Shown here piece by piece: positions 15,947-23,468 of a DNA stretch of 29,531 nucleotides. Position numbers and translations under genes: made by a program. The DNA lies in contig CAMUNT010000009.1 of assembly GCA_947090365.1 (NCBI GenBank), forward strand, positions 1-29,531, read 5' to 3'. Position 1 is the first letter of the stretch; every line of letters begins with the position of its first letter. Origin of the DNA: an uncultured Clostridia bacterium (GTDB lineage: Bacteria; Bacillota; Clostridia; Christensenellales; Borkfalkiaceae). The notes under the pieces were generated by a model. That model worked only from the letters and a program-made list of their open reading frames with translations, had not been told where the DNA came from and made no database searches.

Positions 15947-15975
15947 TTGTTTTTAAATCGATTTTGTATTATAAT
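15947..15975 (+). promoter_or_regulatory. Promoter of the Cys-rich small protein and pfkB
   Basis: TTGTTT (15947-15952), a 17-nt spacer and a perfect TATAAT (15970-15975). The -10 ends 6 nt before the ATG at 15982, the same arrangement as for lexA on the other strand. Confidence 0.65.
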
Positions 15976-15981
15976 ATTAAT

Positions 15982-16164
15982 ATGGATAAGAAAATCGGTC
16001 AAAAATGCGTATTATATGAAAGGGAGTGCACAGGTTGCCTTGAATGTGAGATATGCGATATGGATAAGAACAAAATATGCGATAACTGCGGAAAATGTCT
16101 GAACATACAGGATTCCGCAGTAATAAGAATCGATAAAATTTTGTTTGATAATAATGAGGAATAA
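15982..16164 (+). CDS. Small cysteine-rich (CxxC) protein, unknown function
   Basis: A 60-residue acidic protein with eight cysteines at 9, 16, 19, 22, 25, 33, 36 and 39, giving CxxCxxCxxC and then CxxCxxC. The spacing suggests a zinc or iron-sulfur binding site, though it is not the standard ferredoxin CxxCxxCxxxCP. I do not recognise a named family. It is read divergently from lexA across a LexA box, and pfkB begins 5 nt after its stop. A TTG at 15964 would place the start inside the -10 box, so ATG 15982 is used. There is no Shine-Dalgarno; the promoter places transcription start at the ATG. SOS control is possible but not shown. Confidence 0.75.
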   Translation: MDKKIGQKCVLYERECTGCLECEICDMDKNKICDNCGKCLNIQDSAVIRIDKILFDNNEE

Positions 16165-16169
16165 TACAT

Positions 16170-17063
16170 ATGAAGATACTCATAAGCGGACTTTTAAATA
16201 CTGAAACCGACGTAGCTGTGCGTCACTTCCCGATCCAGTATTATCCGATAGACTACAACTTTTTCGGCATAGACACGTTTGTAGGCGGAGTAGCTTTTAA
16301 TATTGCAAAAGCATTGACTGTTTTAGGTGATAGCGTGCGTTTAGCTTCGTTGATTGGACGTGACTTACCTGCAAGCCAAATCAAAAGCGAGTTGCAGGAA
16401 TTAAAAATTGATACTAAATATATTAAGCAAAAGCTTAAAAGAACGCCTAATTCTGCGGTCTTATACGATAATGAAGGTAAAAGACAGATTTGCTGTGATT
16501 TGAAAGATATTCAGGAAACGGAATATGAATTTGACCCCTCAATGATAAAAGACGTAGATTTAATCGTAGCCTGCAATATCAATTTCAATCGTCCGCTTTT
16601 GCGCATAGCAAAGGAAGAGGGGAAGCCGATAGCCACAGACGTACACGTACTTTCGGATATCGATGACGAATATAATTGCGAATTTATGAAATATGCCGAT
16701 ATCCTGTTTTTAAGCGACGAGAATATCGGCGGAAATTATCGGGAATTCATTTTTCGGTTGGCAAAAACTTATAAAAATAAAATAATAGTTTTGGGGCGTG
16801 GAGCAGAAGGTTCGGCAATTTATACCCGCGAATCAGGCAACGTAACCGAATTTCCAGCTTTCAAAACCGAGAAGGTACTAAATACCGTCGGAGCAGGTGA
16901 TTCGTTGTTCAGTGCTTTTTTACACTATTACGCTAACGGATACGAAGTGTATGAAGCTTTGCGCAGAGCGCAAATTTTCGCCTCACATAAAATTTCCTGC
17001 AACGGAGCATCAAACGGCTTTTTATCGGAAAAAGAAATAAACGAAATAGCAGAAAATCAATGA
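16170..17063 (+). CDS. PfkB family carbohydrate/nucleoside kinase
   Basis: An ATP-dependent sugar kinase of the ribokinase/PfkB superfamily, 297 residues. Near the N-terminus, GGVAFNIAKALTVLG (39-53) is the first PfkB signature. NTVGAGDSLFSAF (238-250) is the second, with D244 as the likely catalytic base and the GAGD anion hole. The substrate (ribose, fructose, adenosine or other) cannot be read from sequence. Its ribosome site GAGGA lies about 9 nt before the ATG, and the start is 5 nt after the Cys-rich gene. Its 3' end overlaps the converging xer gene by 7 nt, leaving no room for a terminator. Confidence 0.88.
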   Translation: MKILISGLLNTETDVAVRHFPIQYYPIDYNFFGIDTFVGGVAFNIAKALTVLGDSVRLASLIGRDLPASQIKSELQELKIDTKYIKQKLKRTPNSAVLYDNEGKRQICCDLKDIQETEYEFDPSMIKDVDLIVACNINFNRPLLRIAKEEGKPIATDVHVLSDIDDEYNCEFMKYADILFLSDENIGGNYREFIFRLAKTYKNKIIVLGRGAEGSAIYTRESGNVTEFPAFKTEKVLNTVGAGDSLFSAFLHYYANGYEVYEALRRAQIFASHKISCNGASNGFLSEKEINEIAENQ

Positions 17064-18109
17064 TCTTCGGGTTTCAATTTCACTTTGCCTGCAACGGCGC
17101 GTCTGTTGTCGTCACTTATAGCGGCGTAATGCTTTCGTGTCGTATTTACGTCCTTATGCCCTAAAACGTCTGCCACAATATAAATATCTCCGGTAGCCTT
17201 ATAAAGCTGTGTACCGTAAGTAGAACGCAGTTTATGGGGCGATATTTTTTTTAAAGGGGAAACTATTTTCGCATATTTCTGAACAAGATTTTCAACTGCC
17301 CTGACAGTAAGTCTACGCGTATTTGAAGAGAGGAAGAGCGCGTTAGGCTCTTTAACAATCTGAGTAGTTTGTTCCTTATAATCAAGATATCTTTTTAAGG
17401 CCTCAGCAACTTGTTCGTCAAAATATAATATTGATTTGCTTCCGCCTTTTCGCGTAACGACAAAAGAATTATCCTTAAAATTCAAATCGTCATTATTCAA
17501 TCCGACAAGCTCGCTGATTCGGATTCCCGTTCCCAAAAACAGCATTAAAATAGCGGTATCGCGAACTTTATTTTTTTCGTGATAAGCCTTTTGGTGAGGA
17601 GTAAGACCCGATCCGCTTTCCGCAGTATCAATAATATCAAACACTTCAGTAGAATCAAGTCTGATAATAGGCTTTTCGTGCAACTTGGGAGTGGCGACCT
17701 TTGCAGAATTATCAACGCTTATAAATCCCTTGTTAAAGAAAAATTTGAACATAGCTCTTACAGATGATAACTTGCGTGCTTTTGCCCGTTCATTGCAATT
17801 ATGCTCTTTACCTTCAAAACGATAGTGGGATAGGAAGCTTAAATAATATTCAATATCGTTACTTGTAACCAACTCTAAGTCGTTCAAAGTAAAGTCTTTT
17901 ACGCTTGACTTATTTCTGAATTTTCTTTGCATTAAAAAATAAAAAAATATTTTTAAATCGTGCGCATAATTCAAACGCGTAAGCGTACTTGTCTGACTGT
18001 CGATGGCAAGAAAATAATCATAACAAAAAACAGGCAGATCATTGTCAAGCAATCTGTCAATTGTTTCAAGGTTTTTATTATTTCTTTTTACGTAGTATTC
18101 GTCGCCCAT
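17057..18109 (-). CDS. Tyrosine recombinase, XerS-like
   Basis: A site-specific recombinase of 350 residues. The catalytic set is complete: R197 (GTGIRISE), K221 (TRKGG), H292 and R295 (PHKLR), H318 (LGH) and nucleophile Y328 (HYA). It is longer than XerC/XerD (about 300). The N-terminal stretch ETIDRLLDNDLPVFCYDYF and the central KNKVRDTAIL resemble the XerS single-recombinase group (about 356 residues) that resolves chromosome dimers in streptococci; this is from memory, not alignment. No phage genes are nearby, which argues against a prophage integrase. I chose ATG 18109 over a TTG at 18160. A dif-like inverted repeat and a promoter lie just upstream. Confidence 0.85.
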   Translation of the reverse strand: MGDEYYVKRNNKNLETIDRLLDNDLPVFCYDYFLAIDSQTSTLTRLNYAHDLKIFFYFLMQRKFRNKSSVKDFTLNDLELVTSNDIEYYLSFLSHYRFEGKEHNCNERAKARKLSSVRAMFKFFFNKGFISVDNSAKVATPKLHEKPIIRLDSTEVFDIIDTAESGSGLTPHQKAYHEKNKVRDTAILMLFLGTGIRISELVGLNNDDLNFKDNSFVVTRKGGSKSILYFDEQVAEALKRYLDYKEQTTQIVKEPNALFLSSNTRRLTVRAVENLVQKYAKIVSPLKKISPHKLRSTYGTQLYKATGDIYIVADVLGHKDVNTTRKHYAAISDDNRRAVAGKVKLKPEDH

Positions 18110-18161
18110 AATTTTTAAATGAAAGAAGAGTATAAATTTAGTACTTTGAAGTATATACAAT

Positions 18162-18189
18162 TGTTCGTAAAACGCAGCTTTTACGAAGT
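18162..18189. other. dif-like 28-bp inverted repeat upstream of xer
   Basis: Perfect 9-bp arms TTCGTAAAA (18164-18172) and TTTTACGAA (18179-18187) flank a 6-bp centre, the arm-centre-arm geometry of Xer sites. Read on the - strand, the first 11-bp arm, ACTTCGTAAAA, matches 9 of 11 bases of the Firmicutes dif arm ACTTCCTATAA as I remember it; the second arm matches about 6 of 11. It lies between the xer promoter and start codon, so it could instead be a leader RNA hairpin. Confidence 0.45.
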
Positions 18190-18204
18190 GTTGAGGGTAT
18201 AATC

Positions 18205-18234
18205 AGAATATCACAAGGAAGAATACGTTGTCAA
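18205..18234 (-). promoter_or_regulatory. Promoter of xer
   Basis: On the - strand, a perfect TTGACA (18234-18229), an 18-nt spacer and TATTCT (18210-18205). The predicted start near 18198 gives a leader of about 90 nt that contains the inverted repeat. The A/T-rich bases 18235-18342 show no gene. Confidence 0.65.
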
Positions 18235-18342
18235 ACGTTTTTTTAATAAAATAAATAATTTTGGCAATATTTTTTAAATAGAATTAATTTTTCTATATTT
18301 ACGGTCAAAACCGTCAAAAATGCCGATTATGTCAGACATAGT

Positions 18343-18377
18343 ACAGTAAAAACGGGGCATTGCCCCGTTTTTACTGT
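18343..18377 (-). terminator. Terminator of the glg operon
   Basis: A perfect 16-bp inverted repeat (18343-18358 with 18362-18377) with a 3-nt loop, in which five Cs/Gs are followed by a T5 tract on either strand. It lies 8 nt past the glgP stop and ends the - strand glg transcript. Confidence 0.9.
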
Positions 18378-18384
18378 TAACATA

Positions 18385-20820
18385 TTATTTATCTGATCCG
18401 ATTGATTTTAAATGCCAGATATTTTCAACATATTCTTTGACAGCTCTGTCAGCCGCAAATATACCTGCCGAGGCAATATTCCGTAAAGATTTCTGATTCC
18501 ACGAATATTTATCTTTTGTATAAAGCTTCGAAAGTTTTTGCTGTGTTGCGCTGTATGCGTTAAAATCAGCCATACACATATAAGGGTCTGCCACAGGCGA
18601 GCCCGTCAAAAGATAATTAGCAATATCCGTGAAATGTTCGCCGTTAAAGCCTATAATCAACGATTCGATTATTCTTCTCAGGCGGGGCGACTCGTTATAA
18701 TATTTGCTAGCATTATAACCGGATTGCCAGATCTGATCAACTTCGTCGGATTTTAAACCGAATATAAATATGTTTTCTTTTCCTACAACTTGGGACATTT
18801 CAACGTTAGCGCCGTCAAGCGTGCCGATTGTCAATGCACCGTTAATCATAAATTTCATATTACCGGTTCCGCTTGCTTCTTTTCCTGCAAGCGAAATTTG
18901 TTCTGAAATTTCAGATGCAGGCATAAGCTTTTCTGACATTGTTACGTTGTAATCTTCCATAAATACAACGTTTAATTTTTCGTGTATTTTGGGATCTTTT
19001 TTGATTTCTTCGGCAAGATAATTGATAAGCTTGATTATTTTCTTTGCCATATCGTATCCAGGTGCGGCTTTGGCACCGAAGATATACGTCTTAGGTACAA
19101 CATTCTTATCGGGATTATCCTTTAAATCAAGGTAAACGTCTATAATATTCAACACGTTAAGAAGCTGACGCTTATATTCGTGAAGACGTTTTGCCTGAAC
19201 GTCGAAAATCGAATCGGGATTGATGATAATCCCCTGTTTCTTTTTAGCATAATCAACAAACTGTAGTTTCTTTATTTTCTTTATTTCGTCTAATCTGTCA
19301 ATGACGGTTTTATCGTCCTCGAACTTTTTAAACTCTATTAATTTTGAAGCATCTAATTCAAATCCGGACCCTATACAATCGGTAATTAATTCCGAAAGCT
19401 CGGGATTCGATTGATTCAACCACCTTCTGTGAGCAATTCCGTTTGTAACGTTTGTAAATTTTTCCGGCGTAAAATCGTGGAAATCTTTAAATACGGAATT
19501 CTTAATAATTTCACTGTGCAGAGCAGACACGCCGTTTACGCTATGTCCGCCATAAATGCAAAGGTTAGCCATTTTTATGCGGTCGTGTTCAATAATCGAC
19601 ATACGCGAAATTTTAGCCCATTCTCCGGGGAATCTGCCCCACAGCTGTTCACAAAGCCTTCTGTTTATTTCTTTAATAATTAAGTGTATTCTGGGAATAG
19701 TTCTTGCTACTAAATCTTCCGACCAAGTTTCAAGAGCTTCCGCCATTACGGTATGATTTGTGTAGGCACAAGTAGAAGTTGTAATTGCCCATGCTTGATC
19801 CCAGTCGTAGAAATACTCGTCGACAAGCACTCTCATAAATTCCGGAATAGCCAATGCGGGGTGCGTATCGTTTAAATGTATGGCCGCAAGCTTAGGCATA
19901 TCTCTTAAATCACCATACCTGTGCTTATGGTCTTGAATGATGTTTTGGATAGATGCCGAGCAAAGGAAATACTGCTGTTTTAATCTGAGGGATTTGCCCG
20001 CAGTGTGATTATCCGAAGGATATAAAACTTTGGTTAAAAGATCAGCGTCGTTATCTTCTGACATTGCCTGATAATAATCACCTTGAGAAAACAATTTCAT
20101 ATTGAAATCCTGTACCGGTTTTGCTTTCCAAAGCCTCAAAACCGACACAGCTTCACTGTTCTTTCCTGATATCATTAAATCATACGCAACGGCCTGAATT
20201 TCTTTACAGTTTATATAATTAGTTTCAAGCCCGTTCGCAGTCCACTTCTCTTCTATCTGTCCGCCGAACCTTACTATGAACGATTTATCAGATCTCTGAG
20301 TCAGCCAAGCTTCTCCGCCGGGAAGCCACGTATCGGGAAGCTCCATCTGCCAGCCGTCTACTATCTTCTGCTTAAAAAGACCGTACTCGTATCTGAGTGA
20401 ATAGCCCATTGCCGGATAATTGCCGGTTGCAAGTGCGTCTAAAAAGCAAGCGGCAAGTCTGCCTAAACCGCCGTTTCCAAGACCTGCGTCGGGTTCAAGC
20501 TCGTATAATTCTTCAAGTTTAAGCCCGTAAGCGGATACTGCCTTTTCATAAGCGGAAGATAAGTTCAGATTATACAGGCTGTTTTTGAGCGAACGGCCGA
20601 GCAAAAACTCCATACAAAGATAATACACCCGCTTTGCGCGCTTTGCCTTTATTTTTTTGTGAAATTGCTGGCGTTTTTGCAACATTATATCTCTTACGGA
20701 CATAACCACAGCTTTATAAACCTGGTCCTTAGACGCTTCGGCCTGACTGACGCCGAAATATCTTGCAAGTTTATCTTTTATTAAGTCTTTTACTTCCTTT
20801 TCTGAAATTGTATTATTCAT
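18385..20820 (-). CDS. glgP: Glycogen/alpha-glucan phosphorylase
   Basis: Releases glucose 1-phosphate from glycogen chain ends; cytoplasmic and PLP-dependent (GT35). It is 811 residues, normal for the family. Visible landmarks are EPDAGLGNGGLGRLAACFLDALATG in part (about residues 108-130), KRLHEYKRQLLN in the active-site region, and EASGTGNMKFMINGALT with the PLP lysine at K656. A TAGGAGAACGAA ribosome site precedes the ATG. It starts 23 nt after the glgA stop as the last gene of glgBCDAP, so breakdown and synthesis are encoded in one transcript. A strong terminator follows. Confidence 0.97.
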   Translation of the reverse strand: MNNTISEKEVKDLIKDKLARYFGVSQAEASKDQVYKAVVMSVRDIMLQKRQQFHKKIKAKRAKRVYYLCMEFLLGRSLKNSLYNLNLSSAYEKAVSAYGLKLEELYELEPDAGLGNGGLGRLAACFLDALATGNYPAMGYSLRYEYGLFKQKIVDGWQMELPDTWLPGGEAWLTQRSDKSFIVRFGGQIEEKWTANGLETNYINCKEIQAVAYDLMISGKNSEAVSVLRLWKAKPVQDFNMKLFSQGDYYQAMSEDNDADLLTKVLYPSDNHTAGKSLRLKQQYFLCSASIQNIIQDHKHRYGDLRDMPKLAAIHLNDTHPALAIPEFMRVLVDEYFYDWDQAWAITTSTCAYTNHTVMAEALETWSEDLVARTIPRIHLIIKEINRRLCEQLWGRFPGEWAKISRMSIIEHDRIKMANLCIYGGHSVNGVSALHSEIIKNSVFKDFHDFTPEKFTNVTNGIAHRRWLNQSNPELSELITDCIGSGFELDASKLIEFKKFEDDKTVIDRLDEIKKIKKLQFVDYAKKKQGIIINPDSIFDVQAKRLHEYKRQLLNVLNIIDVYLDLKDNPDKNVVPKTYIFGAKAAPGYDMAKKIIKLINYLAEEIKKDPKIHEKLNVVFMEDYNVTMSEKLMPASEISEQISLAGKEASGTGNMKFMINGALTIGTLDGANVEMSQVVGKENIFIFGLKSDEVDQIWQSGYNASKYYNESPRLRRIIESLIIGFNGEHFTDIANYLLTGSPVADPYMCMADFNAYSATQQKLSKLYTKDKYSWNQKSLRNIASAGIFAADRAVKEYVENIWHLKSIGSDK

Positions 20821-20843
20821 TTCGTTCTCCTATACAGTAAAAT

Positions 20844-22346
20844 TTATTTTAGCATATCATTATAGAGAGCTTCATATTCTTTTGCCGAATGGCTCCAACT
20901 GAAATCGGTTGTCGCGACTCTATACATAAGTTTTGCCCACTCTTCTTTGTTTTTATAATCGGCGACCGCCTGTCTTAAAACGTAAAGCATATCGTGCGCA
21001 TTGTAATTCGTGAAAGTATATCCGTTCTCAAGCGGTTTGATACTGTCGTACAGTCCGCCTGTTTCTCTTACCACAGGTACAGTGCCGTATCTGCACGCAA
21101 TCATCTGGGAAAGGCCGCAAGGTTCCGACTTGGACGGCATAAGGAAAATGTCAGAGCCCGAATATATTTTTCTTGATAAATCGCCGTTAAACACAATATT
21201 TACACTGAGTTTTTCTGGATATTTTCTTGCAAGACTACTGAAATAACCTTCGAAATGCGCGTCACCGGTTCCGAGAATTATAACCTGTACATCGTCCTGT
21301 AAAAATTCTTCGATGACAGCCGTAACAAGGTCGAGCCCCTTATGCGAAACAAGACGTGTTATCATTGAAATTATGGGAGTATCGGGCTTTTGCGGTAACG
21401 AAAGCATTTTTTGAAGTTCACTTTTACATACCGCTTTATTTGAGAAATCGGACGGCGTAAAGTTTGCAAACAGATGACTGTCAAGCGCGCAATTATAACT
21501 TAGATCGTCAATACCGTTTAAAATTCCCGTCAGCTTAAATTCGTTTCTGCGAACGATATCTTCAAGTCCGTGTGCAAAATATGCTTCTTTTATTTCCTGT
21601 GCATATCTCGGACTTACCGTTGAGAAGCGTTCACAGCACTCGATAGCTCCCTTCATAAGGTTTATTGAATCCTTATATTCGACAAGATAGCGGAAACCGC
21701 CGAAAATATCGAATAAATCGCAGAGCAAATCTAACGAATATTTGCCTTGATATTCTATATTATGTATTGTAAAAAGCGCCCTTATAAACTGATACTCTTC
21801 CCTGAAACAATAATTCGTTTTAAGATAAATTGCCGCAAGCGCTGACTGCCAGTCGTGACAATGCATTACGTCGGGATAAAAATTAATGAAAGGCATAATT
21901 TCCAAAACACATTTTGAAAAGAATGCGAATCTTTCGCCGTCATCAAAATATCCGTAGCAACCGGGACGCTTGAAGTAATATTCGTTATCTATAAAATAGA
22001 ACGTAACGCCGTCTTTTACGTATGAGAATATTCCGCAATACTGATTTCGCCAGGCAAGATGAACGTAAATGTAGCCCAAATACGTAAACTTTTCTCTGCA
22101 CTCATATTTAATGTCAGAATAAAGAGGAATTACAACGCGTACATCGAAATTCTTTGTATCGGCAAGAGCCTTTGACAGAGAGCCTATCACTTCGGCAAGT
22201 CCGCCCGTTGCAATAAACGGAGTTGCTTCCGAAGCAACGAATAAAATTTTCTTTACGTTTTTAGCTGTTTTGGGCTTTGCGGTAGTTTTAACAGATTTCT
22301 TGGTTGAAGTTTTTGCAGATTTTTCCGTTGATTTTGCTGTTGTCAT
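20844..22346 (-). CDS. glgA: Glycogen synthase with a basic N-terminal extension
   Basis: A GT5 enzyme that transfers glucose from ADP-glucose to glycogen. Core features are VASEATPFIATGGLAEVIGS (37-56), MHCHDWQSALAAIYL, and the C-terminal SEPCGLSQMIACRYG followed by RETGGLYDSI. Two oddities stand out. Residues 1-31 form an extra K/T/A/S-rich tail with nine lysines. The KTGGL motif, in which the E. coli lysine helps bind ADP-glucose, reads ATGGL. The start ATG lies 2 nt after the glgD stop with an AAGGA site. An internal start near residue 33 would remove the tail, but no suitable Met exists there. At 500 residues it is slightly long because of the tail. Confidence 0.95.
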   Translation of the reverse strand: MTTAKSTEKSAKTSTKKSVKTTAKPKTAKNVKKILFVASEATPFIATGGLAEVIGSLSKALADTKNFDVRVVIPLYSDIKYECREKFTYLGYIYVHLAWRNQYCGIFSYVKDGVTFYFIDNEYYFKRPGCYGYFDDGERFAFFSKCVLEIMPFINFYPDVMHCHDWQSALAAIYLKTNYCFREEYQFIRALFTIHNIEYQGKYSLDLLCDLFDIFGGFRYLVEYKDSINLMKGAIECCERFSTVSPRYAQEIKEAYFAHGLEDIVRRNEFKLTGILNGIDDLSYNCALDSHLFANFTPSDFSNKAVCKSELQKMLSLPQKPDTPIISMITRLVSHKGLDLVTAVIEEFLQDDVQVIILGTGDAHFEGYFSSLARKYPEKLSVNIVFNGDLSRKIYSGSDIFLMPSKSEPCGLSQMIACRYGTVPVVRETGGLYDSIKPLENGYTFTNYNAHDMLYVLRQAVADYKNKEEWAKLMYRVATTDFSWSHSAKEYEALYNDMLK

Positions 22347-22348
22347 AA

Positions 22349-23455
22349 TTACATCCTTGTTCCTTTATTTATAAAGTAAGGCTGTAACCCGCACCCTGCT
22401 AATGTCCTGTTATCTGAAATAAAACACTCTTTATCACTTACTACGTATTGCAAATTGCAGTTTTCACCTATGATATTTTCAGAGAAAATTATGCAATTTC
22501 TAATTATTGAGCCCTTTCCTATCTTTACTCCTCTGAAAAGTATACAGTTTTCAACCGTACCCTCGATGAAGCACCCGTCGGAAATAAGAGAATTTTTAAC
22601 CTTTGCGGTATCCGTAAACTTCGCAGGTGCGCTGTCGTTTATTTTTGTATAAACGTCGCGCGCACCGAAAATTTCTTTTCTGATATCTTTATTCAGTAAA
22701 TCGTAATTTGCTTTAAAGAATGATGCGAGCGAGTCGATATTTTCATAATAACCATCTAACTTATAACCGTAAAGCTTTAAAGTTTTAACGCCGGGGCTTA
22801 AAATATCTTTTCCGAAACTCTTATATCCGCACTGAATGGCTTTTTGTATCAGACTTAAAAGAAACGAAGTGCGTGCAACCATAACATTTATATAGTTTTT
22901 CTGCAATCCTGTTGCCGACGAGTTAATTTCAAGCTCTGTTATTCTTCCGTCTTTATTCGTATCGAACGTGACGTAATAACGGGAATGTTTAATTTCGTGC
23001 TCGTGGTAAACCATCGTTATGTCGGCGTTTTTCTTTATATGATATTCTATTACCTTGCTGTAATCGAGTTTATATACCGCGTCACTGTCGGCAAGAACAA
23101 CAAAGTCTTGTTTTGCTTTTTTGAGAAACGCCGTTGCGCCTTTAAGCGCTTCGAGACGGTTATTGTAAAGCGTTTCCGTATCGTCGCTGTAAGGAGGCAG
23201 TAATATCAGTCCTCCTTCTTTTCTTGCAAGATCCCAGTTTTTACCCGACCCTAAATGGTCCATAAGTGATTGATAGTTATTCTTGGTTATCATACCTACC
23301 GTAGTAATGCCTGAATTAACCATATTTGAAAGAGCAAAGTCAACCAAACGGTATCTTCCGCCGTAAGGAATTGACCCGACTGACCTTACTTTTGTAAGTT
23401 CCGGAATATTCTGCTCATTTAAACTTGAAAAAATCACTCCGACTGTTGAAGCCAT
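22349..23455 (-). CDS. glgD: GlgD, glucose-1-phosphate adenylyltransferase regulatory subunit
   Basis: A 368-residue paralogue of GlgC found in Firmicutes glg operons, where it forms a heterotetramer with GlgC and modulates it. It has the nucleotidyltransferase-like N-terminal domain (YGGRYRLVDFALSNMVNSGI) and a left-handed beta-helix C-terminus (FIEGTVENCILFRGVKIGKGSIIRN region). The GGxGxRL nucleotide loop at the start is replaced by FSSLNEQNIPEL, as expected for a low-activity subunit. A GGGGAGAG ribosome site precedes ATG 23455. Its start is 13 nt after the glgC stop and its stop is 2 nt from glgA. Confidence 0.95.
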   Translation of the reverse strand: MASTVGVIFSSLNEQNIPELTKVRSVGSIPYGGRYRLVDFALSNMVNSGITTVGMITKNNYQSLMDHLGSGKNWDLARKEGGLILLPPYSDDTETLYNNRLEALKGATAFLKKAKQDFVVLADSDAVYKLDYSKVIEYHIKKNADITMVYHEHEIKHSRYYVTFDTNKDGRITELEINSSATGLQKNYINVMVARTSFLLSLIQKAIQCGYKSFGKDILSPGVKTLKLYGYKLDGYYENIDSLASFFKANYDLLNKDIRKEIFGARDVYTKINDSAPAKFTDTAKVKNSLISDGCFIEGTVENCILFRGVKIGKGSIIRNCIIFSENIIGENCNLQYVVSDKECFISDNRTLAGCGLQPYFINKGTRM

Positions 23456-23468
23456 ATCATCTCTCCCC

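Noticed and set aside
17057..18109. Tyrosine recombinase as a prophage or integrative element integrase
   Set aside because: No phage, conjugation or tRNA attachment features are nearby, and neighbours are housekeeping genes; the Xer-type reading fits better.
18301..18320. Short inverted repeat ACGGT-CAAA-ACCGT
   Set aside because: Only 5-bp arms in A/T-rich spacer with no relation to a start or stop; not distinguishable from chance.
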